Assembly (NCBI GenBank): GCA_949283955.1
Contig: CASDUP010000028.1
Coordinates: forward strand, 1-54,307
Direction: 5' to 3'
Origin: an uncultured Verrucomicrobiota bacterium
Lineage (GTDB): Bacteria; Verrucomicrobiota; Verrucomicrobiia; Opitutales; Intestinicryptomonadaceae
Length of the DNA: 54,307 nt
Both the position numbers and the translations under genes were made by a program. Under the pieces are notes generated by a model. That model was not told the origin of the DNA, did not search any database, and saw only the letters and a list, made by a program, of their open reading frames with translations. Of this stretch, positions 35,739 through 45,328 are shown piece by piece (within the stretch, counting starts at the first letter, position 1; each line of letters begins with the position of its first letter).

Positions 35739-35957
35739 CTATCCGCCCGCCACTATTTTCATTATTTCCACCCTCTCCCCTCCGCGTATTTTAATCTCCG
35801 AAAATTTGGAGTATCCGAACGCTTTTCCGTCGACTTCTGAAACGCATCTTTTCGGATTTAATCCGAGCCTTTCGGCTACTTCTGCCACGCTCTCCCCGAA
35901 ATTTGCCTCCACTTCGCGGCCGTTCAGAACAATTTTTACTTTGACTGGTTTTTTCAT
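35739..35957 (-). CDS. thiS: ThiS/MoaD-like ubiquitin-fold sulfur carrier
   Basis: This 72-residue protein has the beta-grasp pattern of ThiS: VKIVLNGREVEA, a helix with VAEVAERLGL, then VSEVDGKAF, GGERVEIMKIVAGG. It ends in the di-glycine needed for adenylation and thiocarboxylation. ThiS donates sulfur to the thiazole of thiamine; MoaD relatives serve molybdopterin. No other thiamine or molybdopterin gene is present in this window: the neighbours are a GlcD-like FAD oxidase (10 nt upstream) and the beta-CASP nuclease (1 nt downstream). It could be the real ThiS placed away from the thi genes or a specialised carrier. Confidence 0.82.
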   Translation of the reverse strand: MKKPVKVKIVLNGREVEANFGESVAEVAERLGLNPKRCVSEVDGKAFGYSKFSEIKIRGGERVEIMKIVAGG

Positions 35958-35967
35958 GCCCGCCCTT

Positions 35968-37404
35968 CTAGTCCCACGGAAGCTTCAAACCCACAATAGG
36001 CTCCCGATTTTCCACATCGGTCTTTCCCCACTGTCCCCTGTTCAAGATGTCGTGCGGATCGAGAGCCTCTTTTATTTTCTTCATTGCGGCAAGCTCAGCC
36101 TCCGAATGTTGAAGAGACATATATTTAGCTTTCAATATTCCTATTCCATGCTCACCCGACACCGCCCCTCCGAGTTCGACCGCCAGCCTAACCGCGGAGT
36201 CCGCAAACTTTTCCGCCCTGCGGCGCGCGCCCTCCTCTTCTTTGTTGTACATCGCGTGTATGTGATAGTTTCCGTCGCAGGCATGTCCAAACACCGGCGA
36301 CGGAAATCCCGCCTCCCTGCCGGCCTTCTTAAAACGACTAAAAAATTCCTCGAGGGCCGAAACTGGCAGCACTATATCCCTGTTTATTTTCGAGTTTCCA
36401 AGCAGGTACATCGCCTGCGAAGCCAATCTTCTAACTCTCCAAATTTCCTCCTCTTCGCCCTCTTCTTTGGCTCTTCTAAACCTCTTTACCCCCTCTTTCT
36501 CGTAGAAGCGCTCCAATTTTTCGCAGTCGTCCTCCACCTGCCCGCGGGAACCGTCAAACTGGACGAGTATAGCCGAAGACCCTTCGGGTATACTCTTAAA
36601 CGAAGCGTCGTACGCCCTAAGGCACGACACAGTCTCCGAATCCAAAAACTCCATCACCGACGGTTCAAACCCCTCAAGAAGAAATTTCCTTATCTTCGCG
36701 AAAGCCTCCGAATCCCCGTCGAAAAACGCTAGCACGCTACCCTTAAATTCCGGCTTCGGCAAGAGCCTCAGCCAAGCCTCCGAAACCACTCCCAAAGTAC
36801 CCTCCGAACCTATGAACAAATCGCGCAAATTCGTTCCGCAAGAGTATTTTTTCAGAGGCAGTCCGCATTTTATCTTTGTACCGTCCGAAAGATACGCCGA
36901 CAAAGCCAGAACATTTTCCCTCGTCGTTCCGTACTTGGCCGCCCGCAACCCTCCCGCATTGCAGGATATGTTCCCGCCTATCGAACAAAATTTGTGCGAC
37001 GACGGATCCGGGGCGTAAAACAATCCGAATTTTGAAGCCTCTTCGTCTATCTTGGCTGTTATGGCTCCCGCGCCCACGTGGGCAACCCTCGAATCCGGAT
37101 CTATCTCTATAAAATCGAGCTTGGCAAGCGACACCACCCAACCTCCGGAGGCCGCGAGAGCCCCTCCGGAACACCCGGTTCCCCCTCCCCTTATGTGGAC
37201 GGGAATATCGTAGGAGTTTGCTATCGACAAAACCTTCCCTATCTCCGAATCCTCCTTTATTTTGACGAGAACGTCCGGAATAAACGAATATCTGGAGTGA
37301 TCGACCGATACGTCGAACAAATCCTTTTCGTCGAGAGAAAAATCTATTCCCGACGACTTCAATTCGGAGAGAGCCGTCTCCGACAGAAATCCTCTTTCTT
37401 TCAT
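35968..37404 (-). CDS. FAD-linked oxidase of the GlcD/D-lactate dehydrogenase type
   Basis: This 478-residue protein is a VAO-family flavoenzyme. It has the FAD-binding N-terminal domain with the HIRGGGTGCSGGALAASGG loop and APDPSSHKFCSIGGNISCNAGGLR, and the C-terminal FAD-oxidase domain with FGHACDGNYHIHAMYN and SGEHGIG. GlcD and D-lactate dehydrogenases of this family oxidise 2-hydroxy acids; the exact acid is not evident, and no GlcE or GlcF partner is nearby. I chose the ATG at 37404, preceded by GGAAGAAGG; an ATG at 37437 adds 11 non-conserved residues. It sits between ptsI (52 nt upstream) and the thiS gene in the same - strand operon. Confidence 0.92.
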   Translation of the reverse strand: MKERGFLSETALSELKSSGIDFSLDEKDLFDVSVDHSRYSFIPDVLVKIKEDSEIGKVLSIANSYDIPVHIRGGGTGCSGGALAASGGWVVSLAKLDFIEIDPDSRVAHVGAGAITAKIDEEASKFGLFYAPDPSSHKFCSIGGNISCNAGGLRAAKYGTTRENVLALSAYLSDGTKIKCGLPLKKYSCGTNLRDLFIGSEGTLGVVSEAWLRLLPKPEFKGSVLAFFDGDSEAFAKIRKFLLEGFEPSVMEFLDSETVSCLRAYDASFKSIPEGSSAILVQFDGSRGQVEDDCEKLERFYEKEGVKRFRRAKEEGEEEEIWRVRRLASQAMYLLGNSKINRDIVLPVSALEEFFSRFKKAGREAGFPSPVFGHACDGNYHIHAMYNKEEEGARRRAEKFADSAVRLAVELGGAVSGEHGIGILKAKYMSLQHSEAELAAMKKIKEALDPHDILNRGQWGKTDVENREPIVGLKLPWD

Positions 37405-37455
37405 AAAAAACCTTCTTCCGCCTCTAAGGGAGGGCAATGTTCCGCGGAATCGAAT

Positions 37456-39225
37456 TTAGATTTCCACGTATGGGCTTATAGCCTCGTAGTGGAACGAGCG
37501 AAGCCTGCTCATAATGTGCCTCGACCTCTCGAGGGCTATCACGTCGTTTCTCAATTCCCTCACCGAATGCATGTTCACCTTGCGAAGCAGAAATTTTATC
37601 TCGCTTATTCCCCGCGCGGACATGCTGAAATTCGTCACGCCCATTCCCAAAAGAAGCGGCGCGAAAAACACGTCCGAGGCGAGTTCCCCGCAGACGCTCA
37701 CGGGAACCCCCGCCTGCCTGGCTACGGACACCACCATGTCCAAAGTCCGTATTACCGCCGGATGGGCCGGATTGTAGAGCTGCGCGACCCTGTCATTTAC
37801 CCTGTCGACGGCAAGCAGGTACTGTATGAGGTCGTTTGTTCCTATGCTTATAAAATCGCAAGCCTTTACTATTACGTCCGTAGTTATTGCGGCGCTCGGA
37901 ATCTCTATCATAGCGCCCACCTTTATGTCTTTGTTGAACGGAATGTTCTTTTTGGACAAATCCTCCTTTGCCCTCTCTATCAAAAAACGGGCCGACTCGA
38001 CCTCCATCACGGAGGAAATCATCGGCAGCATTATCCTGACGTCCCCGTGGGCAGAAGCTCGAAGTATAGCCCTGAGCTGTTCGAGAAATATATCGCTGTG
38101 GTCCAGGCAGAATCGTATCGCCCTATATCCCATGAACGGATTTTCCTCGCTGTGGGCCTCCTTCAGCAGGGCGAAATTTTTATCTCCCCCCAAATCCAGC
38201 GTTCTAATAATCACTTTTTTGCCGCCCGCCGCCCGGGCTATCTTGGCGTACGCCTCGTACTGGACGTCCTCACCGGGAAACGAACCGTAATCCAAAAAGA
38301 AATTTTCGGTCCTGAAAAGTCCGACTCCGTCGCAATAGGAAAAGGCCCCCTCAGGTATGTCGTCGGCCGAATTTACGTTCAGTTCCACTGAAAAGCTCTC
38401 CCCGTCCGAAGTTTTGGAAGGGCATTCTATCTCCGCGTCGAAAATCTTTTTGGCGCGGCGGTACAAACTCTCCATCTCCGTGTAATGCCCCAGAGTGGAA
38501 TCGGCGGGATTTACTATCACCTGCCCCTTGTATCCGTCGACAAGGAGAAATTCTCCGGACGAAATAACCAAATGGGCGTTCTTTATACCCACCACGCACG
38601 GAACTCCCAGCGAGCGGGCAAGTATTGCAGTATGGCTCGTCTGGGAACCCTTCTCCGTAACTATTGCTAGAATTTTCGATTTGTCCGCCAAGGCGAAATC
38701 GGAGGGTGAGAAATCGTTGCTCACCAAAACTACGGGCTCGGGAAACATTCCGAGCTTGTCTATCTTTCTGCCGAGCAAATTTCCCATCATTCGCTTGGAG
38801 ACGTCGCGCAAGTCGGATATTCTTTCGCGTACAAAGGGATCGTCTATCTTTTCGAAGGCTTCTATAAACTTGTCGACTGCCCGCGAGTAGCAATATGCTA
38901 TGTTGTAGTTTGTGGAATTGAAGAAATTAACTGTTTCCTCCATTATGGCGACATCTTCGAGCACCATGAGATGAGCGTCGAAAATAGCCGCCTCCGACTC
39001 CCCCACGCTTTTCGCCAACTCGGATTTCGTCTGCTCTATTTGCTTCTTCGTTTCCAAAATCGCGTTTTTAAACCGCGACATTTCTCCCGGCTTGTCTCCG
39101 GGTTCAATTTCGTACGCCGGAGCCTCTATGCTCTTTTCGAGCATGACAAAAGCTTCGCCGTGCGCTATCCCCTTGGATACCGACACGCCAACAAATTTGC
39201 TTTCAGCTCTCGTTTCTCCGCTCAT
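37456..39225 (-). CDS. ptsI: Phosphoenolpyruvate-protein phosphotransferase (PTS enzyme I)
   Basis: This 589-residue protein has the N-terminal HPr-interacting domain, the phosphorylated histidine H198 in GSQTSHTAILAR, and the PEP-binding C-terminal barrel with DGVGLFRTE, IRTLDLGGDK, IEIPSA, GTNDLIQY and C512 (VSVCGE). It transfers phosphate from PEP to HPr. No HPr, EIIA or sugar permease gene is in the window; its neighbours are malQ (10 nt upstream) and the FAD oxidase, so it could serve a regulatory PTS rather than sugar uptake (inference). Confidence 0.96.
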   Translation of the reverse strand: MSGETRAESKFVGVSVSKGIAHGEAFVMLEKSIEAPAYEIEPGDKPGEMSRFKNAILETKKQIEQTKSELAKSVGESEAAIFDAHLMVLEDVAIMEETVNFFNSTNYNIAYCYSRAVDKFIEAFEKIDDPFVRERISDLRDVSKRMMGNLLGRKIDKLGMFPEPVVLVSNDFSPSDFALADKSKILAIVTEKGSQTSHTAILARSLGVPCVVGIKNAHLVISSGEFLLVDGYKGQVIVNPADSTLGHYTEMESLYRRAKKIFDAEIECPSKTSDGESFSVELNVNSADDIPEGAFSYCDGVGLFRTENFFLDYGSFPGEDVQYEAYAKIARAAGGKKVIIRTLDLGGDKNFALLKEAHSEENPFMGYRAIRFCLDHSDIFLEQLRAILRASAHGDVRIMLPMISSVMEVESARFLIERAKEDLSKKNIPFNKDIKVGAMIEIPSAAITTDVIVKACDFISIGTNDLIQYLLAVDRVNDRVAQLYNPAHPAVIRTLDMVVSVARQAGVPVSVCGELASDVFFAPLLLGMGVTNFSMSARGISEIKFLLRKVNMHSVRELRNDVIALERSRHIMSRLRSFHYEAISPYVEI

Positions 39226-39235
39226 CAGGATTCGA

Positions 39236-40810
39236 CTATTTCAACTCGAGCCCAGCTCCATTTGCAACACTTTTTTCCGGCGGAAGAGTCCTTCCGAAAA
39301 GTTCGTTCAGGCTTCTAAGGTAAGGGGCGCAATTTTCCGTCGCCGATTCTATCTGCGAACGATCCGCCCTCCACGTCCAATTTCGGTCGGGGCGTCCCGG
39401 AGTGTTCATGCGGGCCTCGTCGCCGAGCCTCAACACGTCTTGAAATGGAAATATCGACAGGCATGAGACGCTCGATATGGCCGCGTATATCATGTCCCAC
39501 GCGGGATCTTTGCCGCTTACCCTCAAATAGCGCCTGAACACGTCCCTCTCGGACTCCGACGCCGACTCGTACCAACCCAGCGATGTCGAGTTGTCGTGGG
39601 TTCCCGTGTACATCACATTTTTTCTGAGCGCGTTGTGCGGCAAATACGAGTTGTCTGAGTTTCCCGTAAACGCAAACTGCAATACCTCCATCGCCGGAAT
39701 TTTAAGCAGCGACCTCAGCTCCACAACCCCCTCCGACAACAAACCTAAATCCTCCGCTATAAATACCTTGTCCGGAAAATGCCTTCTTACATATTTGAAA
39801 AAATCCATTCCCGGACCCTTTCTCCACTCCCCCTTTCTGGCGTCGAAAGTCTTGGCAGGGATAGCCCAGTAATCCACAAAGCCCCTAAAGTGGTCCAATC
39901 TGAGAACGTCGTACATTTCAAACGCCGATTCCAGCCTTCTCCTCCAAAATTCAAACACCTCCTCCTTGGCTCCTTCCCAGTCGTAAAGAGGATTTCCCCA
40001 TAGCTGCCCCGACTCCGAAAAATAGTCCGGGCCCACTCCCGCCACAAAGGACGGTTCGCCGTTTTCGTCCAGCTGAAACAAGCGGCTGTTCGCCCAAACG
40101 TCGGCGCTGTCCTCAGACAAAAATATTGGAAGATCTCCAAAAATCTTCACCCCCCTCTCGTTCGCCCTCCGCTTGAAATCGGCAAATTGTATGAAAAAAA
40201 GCCACTGAGAAAATTTCGCGTCCTCCAAGTATCCGCGGGTTTCGACGTCCAATTTCGCGCGCTTTGCTCTCGAGTAATCCCCGCACGGCCAACTTTTCCA
40301 CGGAGCTCCCAAAAACTTTCTCTTAAACGCCGAAAACAAAAAATACTCCCTCAGCCCCTCGGAGGCCCCTTCACAAAAATCTTCAAACGAAACCCCTCCG
40401 TAGCGCTTCTCCAGATAGTCGAGGGAATCTTTCGTAAGCCTGGATCGGGCGGCGGAAAACAGCTTGGGAAAGTTTTCGTACAATCCCCCGTAGTCGCACC
40501 TGTTTTTGGGAAGCCTTCCCAGCGGCTCAAGCTCCGAATCCGACAGCAATCCCGCCTCTTTTAAGGCCTCCAAATCCACAAAATACGGATTCCCTGAAAA
40601 CGACGAAAACGTCTGATAGGGCGAATCCCCATATCCCGTGGGCCCGAGCGGACATATCTGCCAATACGAAAATCCGCCCTCCGCAAGAAAATCCAAAAAC
40701 AAGTCCGAACCCTTGCCGAAATTTCCCACTCCAAATTCCGAAGGCAAGCTGGAAATGTGCATGTGCACACCCGAAGCCCTGCCTGATTTCCATGAAAAGT
40801 CGGGAGTCAT
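39236..40810 (-). CDS. malQ: 4-alpha-glucanotransferase (amylomaltase, GH77)
   Basis: This 524-residue GH77 enzyme transfers 1,4-alpha-glucan segments between maltodextrins. It shows the family motifs GDSPYQTFSSFSGNPYFVD, KIFGDLPIFLSEDSADVWAN, the nucleophile Asp in DVLRLDHFRG, the acid/base Glu in FIAEDLG, the GTHDN site and the C-terminal RPDRNWTWR. Length is normal. It works in glycogen or maltodextrin use in the cytoplasm. It follows purF on the same strand after 76 nt containing a hairpin, and ptsI starts 10 nt later, so malQ and ptsI are clearly co-transcribed. Confidence 0.96.
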   Translation of the reverse strand: MTPDFSWKSGRASGVHMHISSLPSEFGVGNFGKGSDLFLDFLAEGGFSYWQICPLGPTGYGDSPYQTFSSFSGNPYFVDLEALKEAGLLSDSELEPLGRLPKNRCDYGGLYENFPKLFSAARSRLTKDSLDYLEKRYGGVSFEDFCEGASEGLREYFLFSAFKRKFLGAPWKSWPCGDYSRAKRAKLDVETRGYLEDAKFSQWLFFIQFADFKRRANERGVKIFGDLPIFLSEDSADVWANSRLFQLDENGEPSFVAGVGPDYFSESGQLWGNPLYDWEGAKEEVFEFWRRRLESAFEMYDVLRLDHFRGFVDYWAIPAKTFDARKGEWRKGPGMDFFKYVRRHFPDKVFIAEDLGLLSEGVVELRSLLKIPAMEVLQFAFTGNSDNSYLPHNALRKNVMYTGTHDNSTSLGWYESASESERDVFRRYLRVSGKDPAWDMIYAAISSVSCLSIFPFQDVLRLGDEARMNTPGRPDRNWTWRADRSQIESATENCAPYLRSLNELFGRTLPPEKSVANGAGLELK

Positions 40811-40847
40811 CTCCGCGCGGCGATAGCGATATTAGAGGCTTCCAAAC

Positions 40848-40878
40848 TCCCGCGGGCTCTTCTCGGGCAAGCGCGGGA
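40848..40878. repeat. Inverted repeat between purF and malQ
   Basis: TCCCGCG (40848-40854) and CGCGGGA (40872-40878) are perfect inverted repeats with a 17-nt spacer, starting 9 nt after the purF stop. No T run follows on the - strand, so it would be a weak or rho-assisted terminator at most, possibly lowering transcription of malQ and the genes behind it. Confidence 0.4.
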
Positions 40879-40886
40879 AAAATTCC

Positions 40887-42803
40887 TCAGTAGCTGCGCC
40901 CCTCCTTGTTTTCGTAGTAGTTTATGAAGGCGTTGTTCAAAACCTTAAAACCTCCGGGGGTGGGATAGTCCCCAGTAAAATACCAATCTCCGGAACAGCT
41001 GGGAATCGCCCTGTGAAGGCTATCTATATTTTGATAGACTATTTCCAACTCACCCTGCCACGAGGTATTCTTAGGATACACGAAATCCCTCACCTTCTCG
41101 GAAATCTGATCCGCGGTAAAGTGGTCGTATATCCTCTTTACGTGGTTTACCATTTCCTCGGCAGGCTTGTCTTTCTGGGCACAACAATCTGCGTAAACCT
41201 CCTTTAGGAGCTCTCCTGCCCCGCTCTCCTTCAAAAGCTTTATTGCGGCTTGGAAAGCTATGAACTTCCCTATCTCGCTCATGTCTATCCCGTAGCAATC
41301 GGGATAGCGAATCTGCGGGGCTGTGCTGGCTATGACTATCTTTTTGGGATTCGTGCGCCCCAATATTCTCAAAATCTGCCGATTCAGCGTCGTCCCGCGG
41401 ACTATGGAGTCGTCGAGACAAACCAATGTATCCTCCGGGCTCACCACCCCGTATGTTATGTCGTAAACGTGGGACGCTAGCTGGCGCCTGTCCTTTTCCT
41501 TCGAGATAAACGTCCTCAGCTTTATGTCCTTGTGCGCTATCTTTTCACCGCGCGGCCAATTATCCATAATCAGCCTGTCGAGAGTTTCCTCGTCGACCTT
41601 GCCCTCCCTCGAAATTATTCCGGCAAGCTCTTTCTTTACCTGCTTTCTCCTGTACACCCTCAAGCCGTGCATCATGCCGTAGTAGGCTATCTCGGCCGTG
41701 TTGGGAATATAACTGAATACCGAATGCTTGAAATCTCCGCCTATACTCTTTATCACCCGGGGACACAGAGCCTCACCTAACGCCTTCCTCTCCTGATATA
41801 TTTCGGGATCATTGCCACGGGAAAAATAAATCCTTTCAAAAGTGCAGGCCTTGTTCTTGCCCATGTTCCTATAGGGCTTCTCGTAGCACTCGCCGTCGCT
41901 TTTTACCACGAAAACATGCCCGGGCTGAACCTCCTTCACATCCTCCTTTGAAGCTTCGAAAATGGTCATCAAAGCCACTCTCTCGGAGGCTACCGCCACA
42001 ATCTCGTCGTTCTTCAGATAAAAGCACGGGCGAATTCCGTTGCAATCCCTTATCACAAAAGCGTCCCCGTTGCCTATCGCCCCTGCCATGGCGTATCCGC
42101 CGTCCCAATCCTTTGCCGCCGCACTCACTATCCTAACGGGGCTGAGCTTCTCGTTCATCATTTCGAGAATGTGTTCTCCAGCTATGCCCTTGTCGCGCAA
42201 CTGCCGGTATATCTCTCCGTGCTCTATGTCGAGCTGAAAGCATATCGCCTCCAATACCGCCTGGGTATCCGTGCTGAACACGGGGTGTATTCCCTTGTCG
42301 ACTAGCCTCTTGTTTAGCTCCGACGTGTTCGTGATATTAAAATTTCCAACGAGCATCAAGTTGCGGGCAGGCCACGTGCTCTTTCTAAAAAACGGATGGC
42401 AGGTTCGCTTGTCGTACGATCCGCTTGTTCCGTAGCGCAAATGCCCTATGAGAAGTTCTGCGGCGTAATCGAAGTTCTCCTTTACTGTCTCTGGGAACTC
42501 TGGGTGGATCACGCCCCGCTTTACCATGTCGTTGTACTCCTCGAGCTTGTCCGAAAATATCTTGGAAAGTCCGTTGCTCTTGGCGCTGCGCTCCCTGAAT
42601 ATGTAGGGCCTTCCGGGCGGAACTCCTATTTTTACCGCGCCTATTCCCGCGCCGTCCTGACCCCTGTTGTGTTGCTTTTCCATCAGAAGGAAGAGCTTGT
42701 TGAATCCGTACAGGGGATCTCCGTATTTTTCCCAGTAATATTTCAACGGTTTTAACAGCCTGATAAGGGCGATACCGCACTCGTGTTTTATGGAGTCGCT
42801 CAT
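40887..42803 (-). CDS. purF: Amidophosphoribosyltransferase, long Bacteroidetes-like type
   Basis: This 638-residue enzyme makes phosphoribosylamine from PRPP and glutamine, the first purine step. The N-terminal Ntn-type glutaminase begins at C9 (KHECGIALIRLLKP), and the PRPP-binding loop DTLVCLDDSIVRGTT is present in the phosphoribosyl domain. It is longer than the E. coli enzyme (about 500 residues) and looks like the long type of Bacteroidetes. I chose the ATG at 42803, because it leaves an eight-residue leader before C9; the alternative at 42860 adds a hydrophobic leader not seen in the family. It follows mrdA after 61 nt. Confidence 0.94.
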   Translation of the reverse strand: MSDSIKHECGIALIRLLKPLKYYWEKYGDPLYGFNKLFLLMEKQHNRGQDGAGIGAVKIGVPPGRPYIFRERSAKSNGLSKIFSDKLEEYNDMVKRGVIHPEFPETVKENFDYAAELLIGHLRYGTSGSYDKRTCHPFFRKSTWPARNLMLVGNFNITNTSELNKRLVDKGIHPVFSTDTQAVLEAICFQLDIEHGEIYRQLRDKGIAGEHILEMMNEKLSPVRIVSAAAKDWDGGYAMAGAIGNGDAFVIRDCNGIRPCFYLKNDEIVAVASERVALMTIFEASKEDVKEVQPGHVFVVKSDGECYEKPYRNMGKNKACTFERIYFSRGNDPEIYQERKALGEALCPRVIKSIGGDFKHSVFSYIPNTAEIAYYGMMHGLRVYRRKQVKKELAGIISREGKVDEETLDRLIMDNWPRGEKIAHKDIKLRTFISKEKDRRQLASHVYDITYGVVSPEDTLVCLDDSIVRGTTLNRQILRILGRTNPKKIVIASTAPQIRYPDCYGIDMSEIGKFIAFQAAIKLLKESGAGELLKEVYADCCAQKDKPAEEMVNHVKRIYDHFTADQISEKVRDFVYPKNTSWQGELEIVYQNIDSLHRAIPSCSGDWYFTGDYPTPGGFKVLNNAFINYYENKEGRSY

Positions 42804-42864
42804 ACTTAAAAACCCGCACAATATCGGAAAACAAACCAGCCTTTGCAAGTTAAAACGCAAGAGG

Positions 42865-44775
42865 CTACTTCTTATTTTTTTCCGAAAAATATTCTTTTAG
42901 GGCAGCCCTGACTATGGGTCCGGCAGTTCTTCCTCCGCTGGAATCTCCCGGCTCCTCTCCCTCCACCATGGCGCATATCGCAATCTTCGGCTTTTCTACC
43001 GGAGCAAACGCAATCATCCACGCAAGAGCGAGGTGTTTCCCTCCGACGATAACTTCAGCTGTTCCCGATTTCGCCGCCACCCGTACCCCAGATATTTTAG
43101 CTGTTTTACAAGTGCCGCTTTCCACGGCCATCTCCATTCCGGCTACCAAAGCTTCGTACTGCGAATCGCTCAAATCCATTTTCCCGGCTCCGTGGTACTC
43201 CAAGCCTCCGATTCGACGTGGATCGTGCTTCATCGACAATTTAGTCCGTGTGCGCCTCGCCGCTAGCGACGCGGCAAATCTCGCCATGTTCACCGGAGTC
43301 TGCAGAACGAATCCCTGGCCTATGGAAACATTCGCTGTGTCTCCTCCCGTCCACGCGCCATAGCCCCTGTCGCGCTTTACCTTCGACGTTGGAATTATGG
43401 TGCGCCTCCAATAGTCTTCGGATATTTCCATTCCAGAAGGCGAGTCGAATCCGTATTTTTCCGCCTCCGACGCCAACGACTCGTTGCCCGCTTCAAGGCC
43501 CATTTTTATAAAAAATACGTTGCAGCTGTTGGCTATCGCCTGCCTCAAATTTTGGACTCCGTGCCCGCTCTTCTTATGGCACGAAATTATTCTCGATCCA
43601 ACCTTTATGCCGCCTTCGCACTTTATTTCCGTCTTGTCCGGATCGAGAACTCCCCTGTTGAACGCGGCAATAGCCGTCAAAATTTTATACGTTGATCCGG
43701 GCGGATAAAGACCCTGTGTGGCCCTGTTGAGCCACGCCCCCCGCTCGGTGATTTCGGCGCTGACCTTGTTTGTCATGTAGGGGCTGAAGAGGTTCGGATC
43801 GTACGAAGGCTTGCTGACCATGGCGAGCACTTCCCCCGTGTCGACGTCCAGAGCCACCACAGCGCCTTTGCGCGGAGGCATTGCGTCCTCTATAGCCTGT
43901 TGAAGATCCATGTCCAGCGAACAAACGAGATCCTTCCCCTTTCTCGGAGGCACGTCCTCTATCTTTTCGTACTTAAATCCGTCTTTGTCTATAACCCAAA
44001 TTTGCGCCCCTATCCTTCCCGAAAGAATATCGTCGAAGGCCTTCTCCAAACCCGTCACACCCCTCTTGCCGACAAACGAATACGTGAGCAAATTGTCGCC
44101 AGGCATCTCAGAGGCGGAGTCGTCGTCGAAACTCGAACCTATATACCCGAGCGCATGGGCGGCGCTTTCCCCGTACGGATAGTACCTGGAGGTATCTGTG
44201 TATATCTGCATCGGGGAATCAACCGGAACCTTTTCGGCGAGTATCGCATGTTCCCTTGCCGTTAAATTTTTTATTATCGGATAAGGAAGCAGGGCCCTCT
44301 GGCTGAAATGCCTGTTGAAGTCGCGGCTCGTAAGCACGTACTTTGTTCCGAGTATTCTGTTAACTTCGTCGACGTACCCGTCCAAAATTTTCTTGCGTGC
44401 GCTCAAGGAAATCTCTCCCCAATCGACTTTCGGATTTTGAATTCCAGCCTTCTTTTGAGCCGCTATAGATTCCCTCCTCAATCTCCGCTCCTCCGCCCTA
44501 AATTCTCGGCGGACTTCGTTGAAATAGACCACGGCAGAAAAATGCGCCGAACTCGTCACTATCAATTTTCCGTTTCTGTCGTAAATATCTCCCCTCGTTC
44601 CGGGCTCTATCACGCGGCGCATGGCCTGCCTGTTTCCCCTCTTTGCGTAAAAGTCGAAGAGATACAGCTGCCTATATCCAAGCGCCACTACTAGAAACAA
44701 AAACGCCGCCCCGAATATCCAATAAAAAATGGATATTCGCCTTATCATGGCGGTTCTGCGTTCGCTTCCGTCCAT
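42865..44775 (-). CDS. mrdA: Penicillin-binding protein 2, rod-elongation transpeptidase
   Basis: This 636-residue class B PBP has a cytoplasmic tail, one membrane helix (about 14-33), a dimerisation/pedestal domain with RGDIYDRNG (61-69) and a transpeptidase domain with S361-T-Y-K364 (PPGSTYK), the SCN motif and KSGTAE. It cross-links peptidoglycan during elongation, together with RodA and MreBCD; rodA is not in the window. The start overlaps the end region of mreD (3-nt gap) and has a strong internal GAGGAGGA site (about 44783-44790). The neighbours mreB, mreC and mreD confirm the role. Confidence 0.96.
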   Translation of the reverse strand: MDGSERRTAMIRRISIFYWIFGAAFLFLVVALGYRQLYLFDFYAKRGNRQAMRRVIEPGTRGDIYDRNGKLIVTSSAHFSAVVYFNEVRREFRAEERRLRRESIAAQKKAGIQNPKVDWGEISLSARKKILDGYVDEVNRILGTKYVLTSRDFNRHFSQRALLPYPIIKNLTAREHAILAEKVPVDSPMQIYTDTSRYYPYGESAAHALGYIGSSFDDDSASEMPGDNLLTYSFVGKRGVTGLEKAFDDILSGRIGAQIWVIDKDGFKYEKIEDVPPRKGKDLVCSLDMDLQQAIEDAMPPRKGAVVALDVDTGEVLAMVSKPSYDPNLFSPYMTNKVSAEITERGAWLNRATQGLYPPGSTYKILTAIAAFNRGVLDPDKTEIKCEGGIKVGSRIISCHKKSGHGVQNLRQAIANSCNVFFIKMGLEAGNESLASEAEKYGFDSPSGMEISEDYWRRTIIPTSKVKRDRGYGAWTGGDTANVSIGQGFVLQTPVNMARFAASLAARRTRTKLSMKHDPRRIGGLEYHGAGKMDLSDSQYEALVAGMEMAVESGTCKTAKISGVRVAAKSGTAEVIVGGKHLALAWMIAFAPVEKPKIAICAMVEGEEPGDSSGGRTAGPIVRAALKEYFSEKNKK

Positions 44776-44778
44776 TAT

Positions 44779-45309
44779 TCAGTCCTCCTCGCAAATACCC
44801 AGGCGTATTCCCATAAAATACAGCAGGGCGTTTGGCGCGGACACCGACAGATAGCCTATCGCCGCCACGACTGCCGCCGAGGCGAGTATGTCCGAGAAAG
44901 CCCTCGCGAAGTAATCCGACCAATACAGCTCCCCTCTCGGAAAGAAGGCTACGTACGCCAGCATCACTAGCAGATTCACCACCTCAAGAAGGCATATCAC
45001 GCTCGCCGTTCCCAAATTTCTATATCTGGATTTCACGAGGTGAACGCAAGCTCCCGCCGCAAGCCATATAACCGGAAGAATCCCCATGTATATCGGCATA
45101 AAAGACGCCTCTATTAGGGCGAAAAACGCGATTACAAGCGTCATTTTCCATGCCCTGAAGAACAGAGCCGAAGGAACGATTATCATCGAGGGAAGCGCCA
45201 CGAAAACCCCATACTGGCACGATACGGAATTTATTGTCTGGGCAATAAAAATGAACGCCGCTCCGCAAAGGAGTTCCACCAGAAGGACTATGTCAAAATC
45301 TTTTATCAT
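44779..45309 (-). CDS. mreD: Rod shape-determining protein MreD
   Basis: This 176-residue protein is almost entirely hydrophobic, with five or so membrane helices, and no catalytic residues. MreD is poorly conserved, so the call rests on its hydropathy, length and place between mreC (19 nt upstream) and mrdA (3 nt downstream). MreD is an inner-membrane partner in the elongation complex with MreC and PBP2. An alternative identity is unlikely in this operon. Confidence 0.85.
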   Translation of the reverse strand: MIKDFDIVLLVELLCGAAFIFIAQTINSVSCQYGVFVALPSMIIVPSALFFRAWKMTLVIAFFALIEASFMPIYMGILPVIWLAAGACVHLVKSRYRNLGTASVICLLEVVNLLVMLAYVAFFPRGELYWSDYFARAFSDILASAAVVAAIGYLSVSAPNALLYFMGIRLGICEED

Positions 45310-45328
45310 CGTCCCGCGATTCCGCCGC

